Below the pieces are notes generated by a model that was not told the DNA's origin, ran no database searches, and worked only from the letters and a program-made list of their open reading frames with translations. Below, piece by piece: positions 14,180 through 19,715 of a stretch of DNA of 19,715 bases (position 1 is the first letter of the stretch; each line of letters opens with the position of its first letter). The stretch comes from Actinophytocola sp050699915 (GTDB lineage: Bacteria; Actinomycetota; Actinomycetes; Mycobacteriales; Pseudonocardiaceae). Where the stretch lies: positions 1 to 19,715 of the forward strand of contig NZ_JBOHGA010000113.1 of assembly GCF_050699915.1 (NCBI RefSeq), written 5' to 3'. A program made the position numbers and the translations under genes.

Positions 14180-14607
14180 TCCGGCTGGGTTCGCTGGCGG
14201 GGTACCTGTTCGAGGGCCCGAGGCTGCTCGGCGGCTGGACCCCGCCGGCGAGCGCCGCGGTGTACGCCATCCTGTACCGCCCCGACCCGACCGCCCACCC
14301 CGACCGCTACGCGGTGTCCTATGTAGACCACTCGGACGACCTGGCCACGGCACGCCTCCCGTTCCGGCACCCACGTTCGGCGTGCTGGGTCGCGCGGGCG
14401 GGCTCGAAGTGGAAGCTGCACATCGCGACACTCGACGTCCCGGGCGGCACCCGGGCACACCGGGAGCAGATCGCGCGCGAGCTGATCGCGACCTACCGGC
14501 CGAGCTGCAACACAGACCAGTACGACAACTCCTGGGAGGACCGCTGGATCGGCGAGTACGAGGCCCGCACAGCCAAGAACCTGACCACCCCGAGGGACCC
14601 AACCTGA
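14176..14607 (+). CDS. GIY-YIG-like protein at end of cox operon 2
   Basis: The 143-residue product shows the order of elements of the GIY-YIG nuclease fold: AAVYAIL (GIY strand, near residue 27), YAVSYVDHSDDL (YIG strand, near residue 45), a following arginine, a tryptophan-containing strand (SKWKLHIATL), then REQIARELIATYRPSCN with the glutamate and the final asparagine of the family. The usual glycine of YxG is aspartate (YVD), so nuclease activity is doubtful. ATG 14176 overlaps the stop of the fifth membrane protein (ATGA). Its presence in a cox operon is unexpected; a structural or binding role is possible. The fold assignment is by eye only. Confidence 0.6.
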   Translation: MIRLGSLAGYLFEGPRLLGGWTPPASAAVYAILYRPDPTAHPDRYAVSYVDHSDDLATARLPFRHPRSACWVARAGSKWKLHIATLDVPGGTRAHREQIARELIATYRPSCNTDQYDNSWEDRWIGEYEARTAKNLTTPRDPT

Positions 14608-14734
14608 CGCCACCGGAAGCACGCAGTGCAGCGCCAGCGACACCGAACAGCCGGGCCAAGCGCGCTAGCACTGGGAACCCCAGACACCCTCAGTCAGACA
14701 CCCCACTGGCCCCCACAAGCAACCGCAGCTCCAC

Positions 14735-15829
14735 TCAGGACAGAGTAGGCAGCAGGGCGGCGAACTCCTCGAGACTCGCCAGGTCTCGGACCGGCAACAG
14801 GTGATCGATGTACGGCTTCGCAACGGACATGCCCACGGAGTCGGTCCCGTGAGGGTTCAGCCACACCACTCGGTGGCAGAGCCGCGTCAGGCGGGACAGA
14901 GACGTATCCAGCAGGGCCGGGTCGCCGCGGTCCAGGCCGTCCGAGCAGATCACCACGATGCCGCCGCGGCACACGCCTCGCCGGCCCCACCGCCGCACGA
15001 ACAGGTCCAGCGACGCGCCGATCCGCGTGCCGCCCTCCCAGTCGACCACCCCGAGCGCGGCCCGGCGTAGCGCCTCGTCCGGTGACCGCGTCCGCAGCGC
15101 GCGGGTGATGCACGTCAGCCGCGTGCCGAAGCAGAACACCTCCACCCGCCGCGCCGCCCGCCGCGTCGTGTGGGCGAACTGCAGCAGCGCCCGCGAGTAG
15201 TCCGCCATCGACCCGGACACGTCCAGGATCAGCACCAGGGGCCGCGGTCGCACCCGGCGCCGCCGCCAGTGGAGCGAGACCAGCTCGCCCTGGGTACGCA
15301 GCGAGCGCCGGACCGTCCGCCGCATGTCAAGCGCACGGCCCGAGGCGGAGGGGTGCGAGCGGCGGGTGCGGCGGCGCGGCGGAGTCAGCCGGATGCTGGC
15401 CATGATCCGGCGCAGCAACGCGAGCTCGTCGGGCGTGCACTCGGCGAACGCACGGTGTCGCATGACGTCCACTGTGGACGCCATGAGCCCGAGCGAGGCC
15501 TCCTCCGTCGATGTGGAGCCCGGCTCGGTCGCCGGCACCACGAACGTCGACTCCGCGACCGCCCCTGCCGGCGTCGCCTTCAGCGCCAGCAGGTCGGCGG
15601 GCGGCGCCGCGCCGAGGAAGAACCGGCGGAACACCTCGTCGTACACGACGAGATCGTCGCGCCGGGTCACAAGCGTGATCCGGCCCGACCAGTACAGATC
15701 CACGAGGTCGGTCGGGTCCAGCGTGGCCAGCGAGCCGCAATACACCTGGACGTCACCGGTCCCCACGGCCAGTCCCGCGGCCCGCAGCTCCCGGGAGAAG
15801 TCGACGAGCAGCCGGACCAGGTCAGGCAT
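14735..15829 (-). CDS. coxE: CoxE-like von Willebrand factor A domain protein
   Basis: The 364-residue protein has an N-terminal helical region (about 1-190, with SRELRAAGLAVGTGDVQVYC and HRAFAECTPDELALLRRIMA) and a C-terminal VWA domain with an intact metal-binding site: DVSGS at 203-207, the threonine in GGTRIG and the aspartates in CSDGLDRGDP. CoxE works with the AAA+ ATPase CoxD during formation of the Cu-S-Mo centre of CO dehydrogenase; the pair resembles other MoxR-VWA chaperone couples. Its ATG 15829 lies inside the end of coxD (8-base overlap), so the two are translated together. It is convergent with cox operon 2. Confidence 0.88.
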   Translation of the reverse strand: MPDLVRLLVDFSRELRAAGLAVGTGDVQVYCGSLATLDPTDLVDLYWSGRITLVTRRDDLVVYDEVFRRFFLGAAPPADLLALKATPAGAVAESTFVVPATEPGSTSTEEASLGLMASTVDVMRHRAFAECTPDELALLRRIMASIRLTPPRRRTRRSHPSASGRALDMRRTVRRSLRTQGELVSLHWRRRRVRPRPLVLILDVSGSMADYSRALLQFAHTTRRAARRVEVFCFGTRLTCITRALRTRSPDEALRRAALGVVDWEGGTRIGASLDLFVRRWGRRGVCRGGIVVICSDGLDRGDPALLDTSLSRLTRLCHRVVWLNPHGTDSVGMSVAKPYIDHLLPVRDLASLEEFAALLPTLS

Positions 15830-16679
15830 CCGGGACGATCTCCTCCAGCGACTCCCGGACCAGCGCCATGTCGTCCCGCTCCTTCACCACCGCGCCGAGG
15901 GTGTCCGCCGCGACGGCCGGTGTCAGCGAAGAGCAACCGAGGAAGTCCAGCGTGCGCGCCCAGTCGATGGTCTCCGCCACCCCGGGCGGCTTCGCGAGGT
16001 CGAGCTCGCGAAGCCGGGTCACCGCCGCGACCACCTTGCGCGCCAACGCCTCCGGCACCGACGGCTCGCGCAGCAGAACGATCTCCACCTCGCGCTCCGC
16101 CGGCGGATAGTCGATCCAGTGGTACATGCACCGCCGCTTGAGCGCGTCGTGCAGCTCGCGGGTCCGGTTGGACGTGAGGACCACCAGCGGCGGCGAAGCC
16201 GACGCGACCGTGCCGATCTCCGGGATGCTGATCTGGAAGTCCGACAGCATCTCCAGCAGGAACGCCTCGAACTCGTCGTCGGCCCGGTCGACCTCGTCGA
16301 TCAGCAGCACGCAGCGCTCGCCCGCGCGCACCGCCTTCAACAGCGGCCGCTCCAGCAGGAACTCCGGACCGAACAACTCGGCGACGTCCGTCGAGCCGGG
16401 TGCCGACAGCGCCCGGATGTGCAGCAGCTGGCGCGCGTAGTCCCACTCGTAGAGCGCCTGGGACGTGTCGATCCCCTCGTAGCACTGCAGGCGGATCAGG
16501 TCCCGGCCGAGCACGTTCGCGAGCACCTTCGCGATCTCGGTCTTGCCGACCCCGACCTCGCCCTCCAGCAGCAGCGGCCGGCGCAGCGACAGCGCCACGA
16601 ACACGGCGGTGGCCAGCCCCCGGTCGGCCAGGTACGCGTCGCGGCGCAGGCTCTCGGTCAGCTCCGCGACGGACTTCAC
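15822..16679 (-). CDS. coxD: CoxD-like MoxR family AAA+ ATPase
   Basis: The 285-residue ATPase has Walker A GEVGVGKT at 40-47, Walker B LLIDEVD at 125-131, sensor 1 LTSNRTREL, and the MoxR-typical arginine-finger segment ALKRRCMYHWIDYP. CoxD is required for maturation of the CO dehydrogenase active site, probably remodelling apo-CoxL while sulfur and copper are inserted. Start: GTG 16679, which overlaps the preceding stop as GTGA and gives the expected N terminus (KSVAELTESLRRDAYLADRG); the open frame continues upstream but only shadows the neighbour. The length fits CoxD (about 295 residues). Located with coxE on a separate unit from both structural operons, it may serve both enzymes. Confidence 0.9.
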   Translation of the reverse strand: MKSVAELTESLRRDAYLADRGLATAVFVALSLRRPLLLEGEVGVGKTEIAKVLANVLGRDLIRLQCYEGIDTSQALYEWDYARQLLHIRALSAPGSTDVAELFGPEFLLERPLLKAVRAGERCVLLIDEVDRADDEFEAFLLEMLSDFQISIPEIGTVASASPPLVVLTSNRTRELHDALKRRCMYHWIDYPPAEREVEIVLLREPSVPEALARKVVAAVTRLRELDLAKPPGVAETIDWARTLDFLGCSSLTPAVAADTLGAVVKERDDMALVRESLEEIVPDA

Positions 16680-16948
16680 GACCGGTCGGCGCGCTCGGAC
16701 AGCAACTGGCCGACGCTCTGCCCGCCGGGCGCCAGCTTGCCCTCGCGCTCGAGCCTCGCCCGCCACGCCTCTCGCAGGTCCTCGTCCACCGGCTCGGCGT
16801 CGGAGCCGAAGCTCACGTGCTTCATCGCCTTGCACGCCCGGCCCCGGCCCTGCCCGAGCACCGCGTCGAGATCGGCGACGGTCTGCTGCCGCGCGTGCCA
16901 GATGTCGCGGAGCACCGACAGTGTCTCGTCGCCCTCGTCGCTCACCAC
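16676..16948 (-). CDS. Small hypothetical protein leading the coxD-coxE operon
   Basis: The product of about 90 residues is charged, soluble and helical (DIWHARQQTVADLDAVLGQG, EDLREAWRARLEREGKLAPG), with no recognised domain. Start: GTG 16948, behind GGAGG; GTG 16960, directly downstream of a TAGCCT box, is possible for a leaderless message and would add four residues. Its stop overlaps the coxD start by four bases, so it is the first gene of a three-gene unit. A helper or regulator for the MoxR-VWA pair is a guess from position. Confidence 0.6.
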   Translation of the reverse strand: MVSDEGDETLSVLRDIWHARQQTVADLDAVLGQGRGRACKAMKHVSFGSDAEPVDEDLREAWRARLEREGKLAPGGQSVGQLLSERADRS

Positions 16949-16965
16949 GCCCACCTCCACGAACC

Positions 16966-16971
16966 AGGCTA
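16966..16971 (-). promoter_or_regulatory. -10 box candidate for the coxD-coxE unit
   Basis: TAGCCT on the minus strand fits the actinobacterial TAnnnT -10 pattern and lies five bases before GTG 16960. The same hexamer occurs seven bases before the GTG at 18447. With a start site near 16960, the dyad at 17002-17017 would be centred around -50, a usual place for an activator. Confidence 0.45.
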
Positions 16972-17001
16972 CGCGGACCATGACCTGGGTGGACCGCACC
17001 G

Positions 17002-17017
17002 TTAAGCGATCACTTAA
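17002..17017. promoter_or_regulatory. Palindromic operator candidate, cox dyad site 3
   Basis: TTAAG-CGATCA-CTTAA has the same arms and spacer as site 1. Here the arms extend to GTTAAG/CTTAAC and the spacer holds a GATC, so 16 of 18 bases are symmetric. It lies upstream of the coxD-coxE unit (minus) and of the GH16 gene (plus). Confidence 0.5.
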
Positions 17018-17040
17018 CCGCGCCGTCGCAGCCACGGCCG

Positions 17041-17051
17041 GAACCGGTTTC
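17041..17051. promoter_or_regulatory. LacI-type operator-like palindrome upstream of GH16 gene
   Basis: GAACCGGTTTC contains the 8-bp palindrome AACCGGTT with a central CG, the layout of many LacI-family operators that control polysaccharide degradation genes. It lies about 94 bases before the GH16 start. No LacI-type regulator is encoded in the window. Confidence 0.3.
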
Positions 17052-17099
17052 GAAAATCGTCGCCGAACTCTTGTCCGACTGGTTTAGACCATGGCATTC

Positions 17100-17122
17100 T
17101 TTTGTTGCTCCTTACAACAAAA
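17100..17122. promoter_or_regulatory. AT-rich dyad in GH16 leader
   Basis: TTTTGTTG at 17100-17107 and CAACAAAA at 17115-17122 form a perfect 8-bp inverted repeat with a 7-base spacer, 22 bases before the GH16 start. It is unusually AT-rich for this DNA and could be an operator or an RNA hairpin near the ribosome site. Confidence 0.4.
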
Positions 17123-17144
17123 CGATTCGTCGGTGGTGACAAAG

Positions 17145-18416
17145 ATGTCCTCACGCCCCTGCTCACGACGACTCAGACGGACGGCCGTCCTGGCCACGGC
17201 CTCGGCGCTGCTGAGCACCGTGATGGTGACCAGCGCCCCCGCCGCCGGCGCGGCGGCTCCCGCGGCACCCGCCCCCGACGTGGGCGCCGCCGCCGTCACG
17301 TTCGCGGACGAGTTCAACGCTCCGGCCGGCACTCCGGTCGACGGCTCCAAGTGGGTCCTGGAGACCGGCGACAACGTCAACAACCACGAGCGGCAGTACT
17401 ACACCAACTCCACCAACAACGCCGTCCACGACGGCCAGGGCAACCTGGTGATCACCGCGCGGCGGGAGAACCCCAACAACTACCAGTGTTGGTACGGCCG
17501 ATGCGAGTACACCTCGGCCCGGCTCAACACCTCCGGCAGGTTCACCCAGACCTACGGCCACTTCGAGGCGCGCATCAAGATGTCGCGCGGCCAAGGCATG
17601 TGGCCCGCGTTCTGGATGCTGGGCAACGACATCGGCAACGTCGGCTGGCCGCAGAGCGGCGAGATCGACATCATGGAGAACGTCGGCTTCGAGCCGAACA
17701 CGGTGCACGGCACCATCCACGGGCCCGGTTACTCGGGCGCGGGCGGCATCGGCGCCGGCTACTCGATCGGCAACCCCTTCGCCGACGGGTTCCACACCTT
17801 CGCCGTCGACTGGTCGCCGAACCGCCTCGTCTGGTCGGTGGACGGAAACGTCTACCAGACAAGGACACCGGCGGACCTGGGCGGCCGGCAGTGGGTCTTC
17901 GACCACCCGTTCTTCATGATCCTCAACCTCGCGGTCGGCGGCTACTGGCCGGGCGACCCGGACGGCAGCACCCCGTTCCCGAACACGCTGACCGTCGACT
18001 ACGTGCGCGTGACCAACGACGGTGGCGGCGGGGGCGGTGGCGGCCGGATCACGGGCCTCGCCGGCAAGTGCGTGGACGTGGCCGGCGCGTCGAGCGCCAA
18101 CGGCACGCCCGTGCAGCTGTGGGACTGCAACGGCACCGCCGCCCAGCAGTGGTCGGTGAACGCCGACGGCTCTATCCGGGCGCTCGGCAAGTGCCTGGAC
18201 GTCACGTCGGCCTCGACGGCCAACGGCGCGAAGATCCAGTTGTGGGACTGCAACGGGACCGGCGCGCAACGCTGGACCGTGACCGGGGCACGCGACATCG
18301 TCAACATCGCCGCGAACAAGTGCCTCGACGTGACCGACAACAACTCCGCGAACGGCGCCCGCCTGCAGATCTGGGAGTGCGGCGGCGGCGCGAACCAGAA
18401 GTGGACCGTGGGCTGA
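17145..18416 (+). CDS. Secreted GH16 beta-glucanase with ricin-type lectin (CBM13) domain
   Basis: The 423-residue protein starts with a signal peptide (RRLRRTAVLATASALLSTVM, cleavage probably after an AxA near residue 40), then a GH16 catalytic domain (about 50-290) with the catalytic motif EIDIME at 173-178 (Glu173 nucleophile, Asp175, Glu178 acid/base), an eight-glycine linker at 293-300, and a beta-trefoil with three QxW repeats (QQW, QRW, QKW) at 301-423. GH16 enzymes with this layout in actinomycetes are usually endo-1,3-beta-glucanases (laminarinase type); the exact substrate cannot be read from sequence. Start: ATG 17145 gives a clean signal peptide; an upstream ATG at 17091 would put 18 uncharged residues before it and overlap the AT-rich dyad. 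It is a single-gene unit. Confidence 0.92.
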   Translation: MSSRPCSRRLRRTAVLATASALLSTVMVTSAPAAGAAAPAAPAPDVGAAAVTFADEFNAPAGTPVDGSKWVLETGDNVNNHERQYYTNSTNNAVHDGQGNLVITARRENPNNYQCWYGRCEYTSARLNTSGRFTQTYGHFEARIKMSRGQGMWPAFWMLGNDIGNVGWPQSGEIDIMENVGFEPNTVHGTIHGPGYSGAGGIGAGYSIGNPFADGFHTFAVDWSPNRLVWSVDGNVYQTRTPADLGGRQWVFDHPFFMILNLAVGGYWPGDPDGSTPFPNTLTVDYVRVTNDGGGGGGGGRITGLAGKCVDVAGASSANGTPVQLWDCNGTAAQQWSVNADGSIRALGKCLDVTSASTANGAKIQLWDCNGTGAQRWTVTGARDIVNIAANKCLDVTDNNSANGARLQIWECGGGANQKWTVG

Positions 18417-18420
18417 ACAA

Positions 18421-18444
18421 GACCCTAGGCCACTAGCCTGGGTC
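18421..18444 (+). terminator. Hairpin after GH16 gene, overlapping the next promoter
   Basis: GACCC-T-AGGC (18421-18430) pairs with GCCTGGGTC (18436-18444) over nine pairs with one bulged T and a 5-base loop, four bases after the GH16 stop. It probably acts as terminator. Its 3' arm is shared with the inverted repeat at 18436-18466. Confidence 0.5.
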
Positions 18445-18466
18445 TCGTGATGGACGAGACCCAGGC
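18434..18466 (+). promoter_or_regulatory. Leaderless-type promoter with overlapping 11-bp inverted repeat
   Basis: TAGCCT at 18434-18439 fits a -10 box seven bases before GTG 18447, so transcript and translation may start together. GCCTGGGTCTC (18436-18446) and GAGACCCAGGC (18456-18466) are perfect inverted copies with a 9-base spacer that contains both possible start codons (GTG 18447, ATG 18450). As DNA this looks like an operator over the start site; as RNA from an upstream start it would place the start codon in a hairpin loop. Confidence 0.5.
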
Positions 18467-19700
18467 TCCCTGGCCGCCGCGCGACGAGCTCTCGATCACC
18501 GGGGTGCGCGCGATCGTCACCGCGCCGGAGGGGATCCCGCTCGTCGTGGTGCGCGTGGACACGTCCACCGACGGGCTGTACGGGCTCGGCTGTGCCACGT
18601 TCACGCAGCGGTTCCACGCCGTGGTCGCGGCCGTCGAGGAACACGTCGCGCCGCTACTGGTCGGCCGGCACCCGGCGGACATCGAGGACATCAACCGGCT
18701 CGTGCACCTGTCCTCGTACTGGCGGGGCGGCCCGGTACTGAACAACGCGCTGTCCGGTGTGGACATGGCGCTGTGGGACATCGCCGGCAAGCGTGCCGGG
18801 ATGCCCGTGTACGAGCTGCTGGGCGGCCGGGTGCGGGCGGCGGCGGACACGTACGTGCACGCGTCCGGAGAGTCCATTTCGGACACCGTGGCGCGCGCCG
18901 GCGCGCTCGTCGCGGACGGGTACCGGCACATCCGGCTGCAGACCGGCGGGCCGGGGCTTGGCACGTACGGCGCGCCCGGGGTCGCCGGCTCGTACCCGCA
19001 CGCGCCGTACCCGGACGGCTGGGACGTGAACCACTACCTGGCCGTCACGCCGGCCCTGTTCGAATCGGCGCGCAGGACGTTGGGCGACGGGGTGGAGCTG
19101 CTCCACGACGTCCACTCGCGACTGACGCCGAAGCAGGCCGTCGTGCTGGCGCGGGCGCTGGAGCCATACCGGCTGTTCTTCCTGGAGGACCCGGTGGCGC
19201 CGGAGCACTACGACCGGCTGCCGGCCGTCACGGCGGCCTCGCCGGTGCCGATCGCGGTCGGCGAGCAGCTGTCGTCGGTCACCGACGCGGCCCGGCTCGT
19301 GCAGTCGGGCGGGGTGGACCTGCTGCGGGTGCATGTGTCCACTGTGGGCGGTCTGTCGGCCTGCCGGAAGCTGGTTGCGCTGTGCGAGCTGACCGGAGTC
19401 CGCACGGCGTGGCACGGGCCGGGCGACGTGTCGCCGGTCGGCGTGGCGGCCAACATCGCGCTGGACGTGACGACGTCGGCGTTCGGCATCCAGGAGGCGC
19501 ACCTGTTCAACGCCGCGACGCGGTCGGTGTTTCCGGGCTGCCCGGTCCCGCGACACGGCTACCTGTACCCGTCGCCGTCCCCCGGTTGGGGCGTGGACCT
19601 GGACGAGAAGGAAGCGGCGAAGTACCCGCCGGAGACCGGAAGGTTCGAGCGGTGGGCGGCGACGGTCCGCCGCCCGGACGGCGGGCTCGAGTCACCCTGA
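18447..19700 (+). CDS. ManD/RspA-type sugar acid dehydratase (enolase superfamily)
   Basis: The 417-residue protein belongs to the mandelate racemase/muconate lactonizing branch of the enolase superfamily. Metal ligands Asp221, Glu247 and Glu273 are spaced 26 and 26 residues apart, and the first is in LLHDVHSRLTP with His223, as in D-mannonate dehydratases of the ManD group. Other ManD-like segments are GYRHIRLQTGGPG, LEPYRLFFLEDPVAPE, HGPGDVSPV, and the C-terminal GVDLDEKEAAKYP. These enzymes remove water from D-mannonate or D-gluconate to give 2-keto-3-deoxygluconate; many members have weak or unknown activity, so the substrate is open. Start is GTG 18447 or ATG 18450. No pathway partner is in the window. 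Confidence 0.85.
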   Translation: MMDETQAPWPPRDELSITGVRAIVTAPEGIPLVVVRVDTSTDGLYGLGCATFTQRFHAVVAAVEEHVAPLLVGRHPADIEDINRLVHLSSYWRGGPVLNNALSGVDMALWDIAGKRAGMPVYELLGGRVRAAADTYVHASGESISDTVARAGALVADGYRHIRLQTGGPGLGTYGAPGVAGSYPHAPYPDGWDVNHYLAVTPALFESARRTLGDGVELLHDVHSRLTPKQAVVLARALEPYRLFFLEDPVAPEHYDRLPAVTAASPVPIAVGEQLSSVTDAARLVQSGGVDLLRVHVSTVGGLSACRKLVALCELTGVRTAWHGPGDVSPVGVAANIALDVTTSAFGIQEAHLFNAATRSVFPGCPVPRHGYLYPSPSPGWGVDLDEKEAAKYPPETGRFERWAATVRRPDGGLESP

Positions 19701-19715
19701 GGGATGGTCTCGGCC

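Noticed and set aside
14608..14734. Terminator between convergent operon 2 and coxE
   Set aside because: Only 4-bp stems and an 8-bp palindrome (AGCGCGCT) are visible; none is strong enough to call.
1..19715. tRNA, rRNA, CRISPR arrays or transposase genes
   Set aside because: No cloverleaf-like sequence, regularly spaced repeat array, ribosomal RNA segment or transposase motif was seen on either strand.

Overview
The window is high-GC bacterial DNA with dense, overlapping operons, GTG starts, strong GC bias at third codon positions and TAnnnT -10 boxes placed directly before GTG starts. All of this fits an actinomycete, possibly one of the Pseudonocardiaceae; the lineage is an inference, not something shown by a marker gene. 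The dominant theme is aerobic carbon monoxide oxidation by molybdenum-copper CO dehydrogenase (the cox system).

Layout: (1) 1-194, intergenic DNA with a hairpin and one copy of a dispersed repeat. (2) 195-4887, minus strand: coxM1-coxS1-coxL1 (overlapping stops and starts) followed by an XdhC/CoxI-type maturation protein with a C-terminal YHS metal-binding domain. (3) 4987-5952, plus strand: a divergent LysR-family regulator ending in a strong hairpin. (4) About 6040-7661, a lower-GC stretch with an unrecognised 411-residue protein gene on the minus strand, then a small membrane protein gene at 7662-7871. (5) 7995-14607, plus strand: a small orphan ORF, coxM2-coxS2-coxL2-coxG, five consecutive small single-pass membrane proteins of one shared architecture, and a GIY-YIG-like protein, nearly all overlapping or a few bases apart. 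The coxS2/coxL2 junction is duplicated around a copy of the dispersed repeat. (6) 14735-16948, minus strand: a small unknown protein, then coxD (MoxR AAA+ ATPase) and coxE (VWA protein). (7) 17145-18416, a secreted family 16 glycoside hydrolase with a ricin-type lectin domain. (8) 18447-19700, a ManD/RspA-type sugar acid dehydratase of the enolase superfamily.

How the parts fit: both CoxL proteins carry the form I signature AYxCSFR, so the window encodes two CO dehydrogenases on divergently oriented operons. CoxD, CoxE and the XdhC-YHS protein are expected to mature the Cu-S-Mo site, and CoxG is expected to connect the enzyme to the quinone pool at the membrane. The five small membrane proteins after coxG have no function I recognise and are the best candidate for an undescribed part of the system, for example a membrane scaffold for the enzyme. 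A 16-bp dyad, (A/T)TAAG-N6-CTTA(A/C), occurs before the first cox operon and LysR gene, before the second cox operon, and before the coxD/coxE operon, and may mark a shared regulon.
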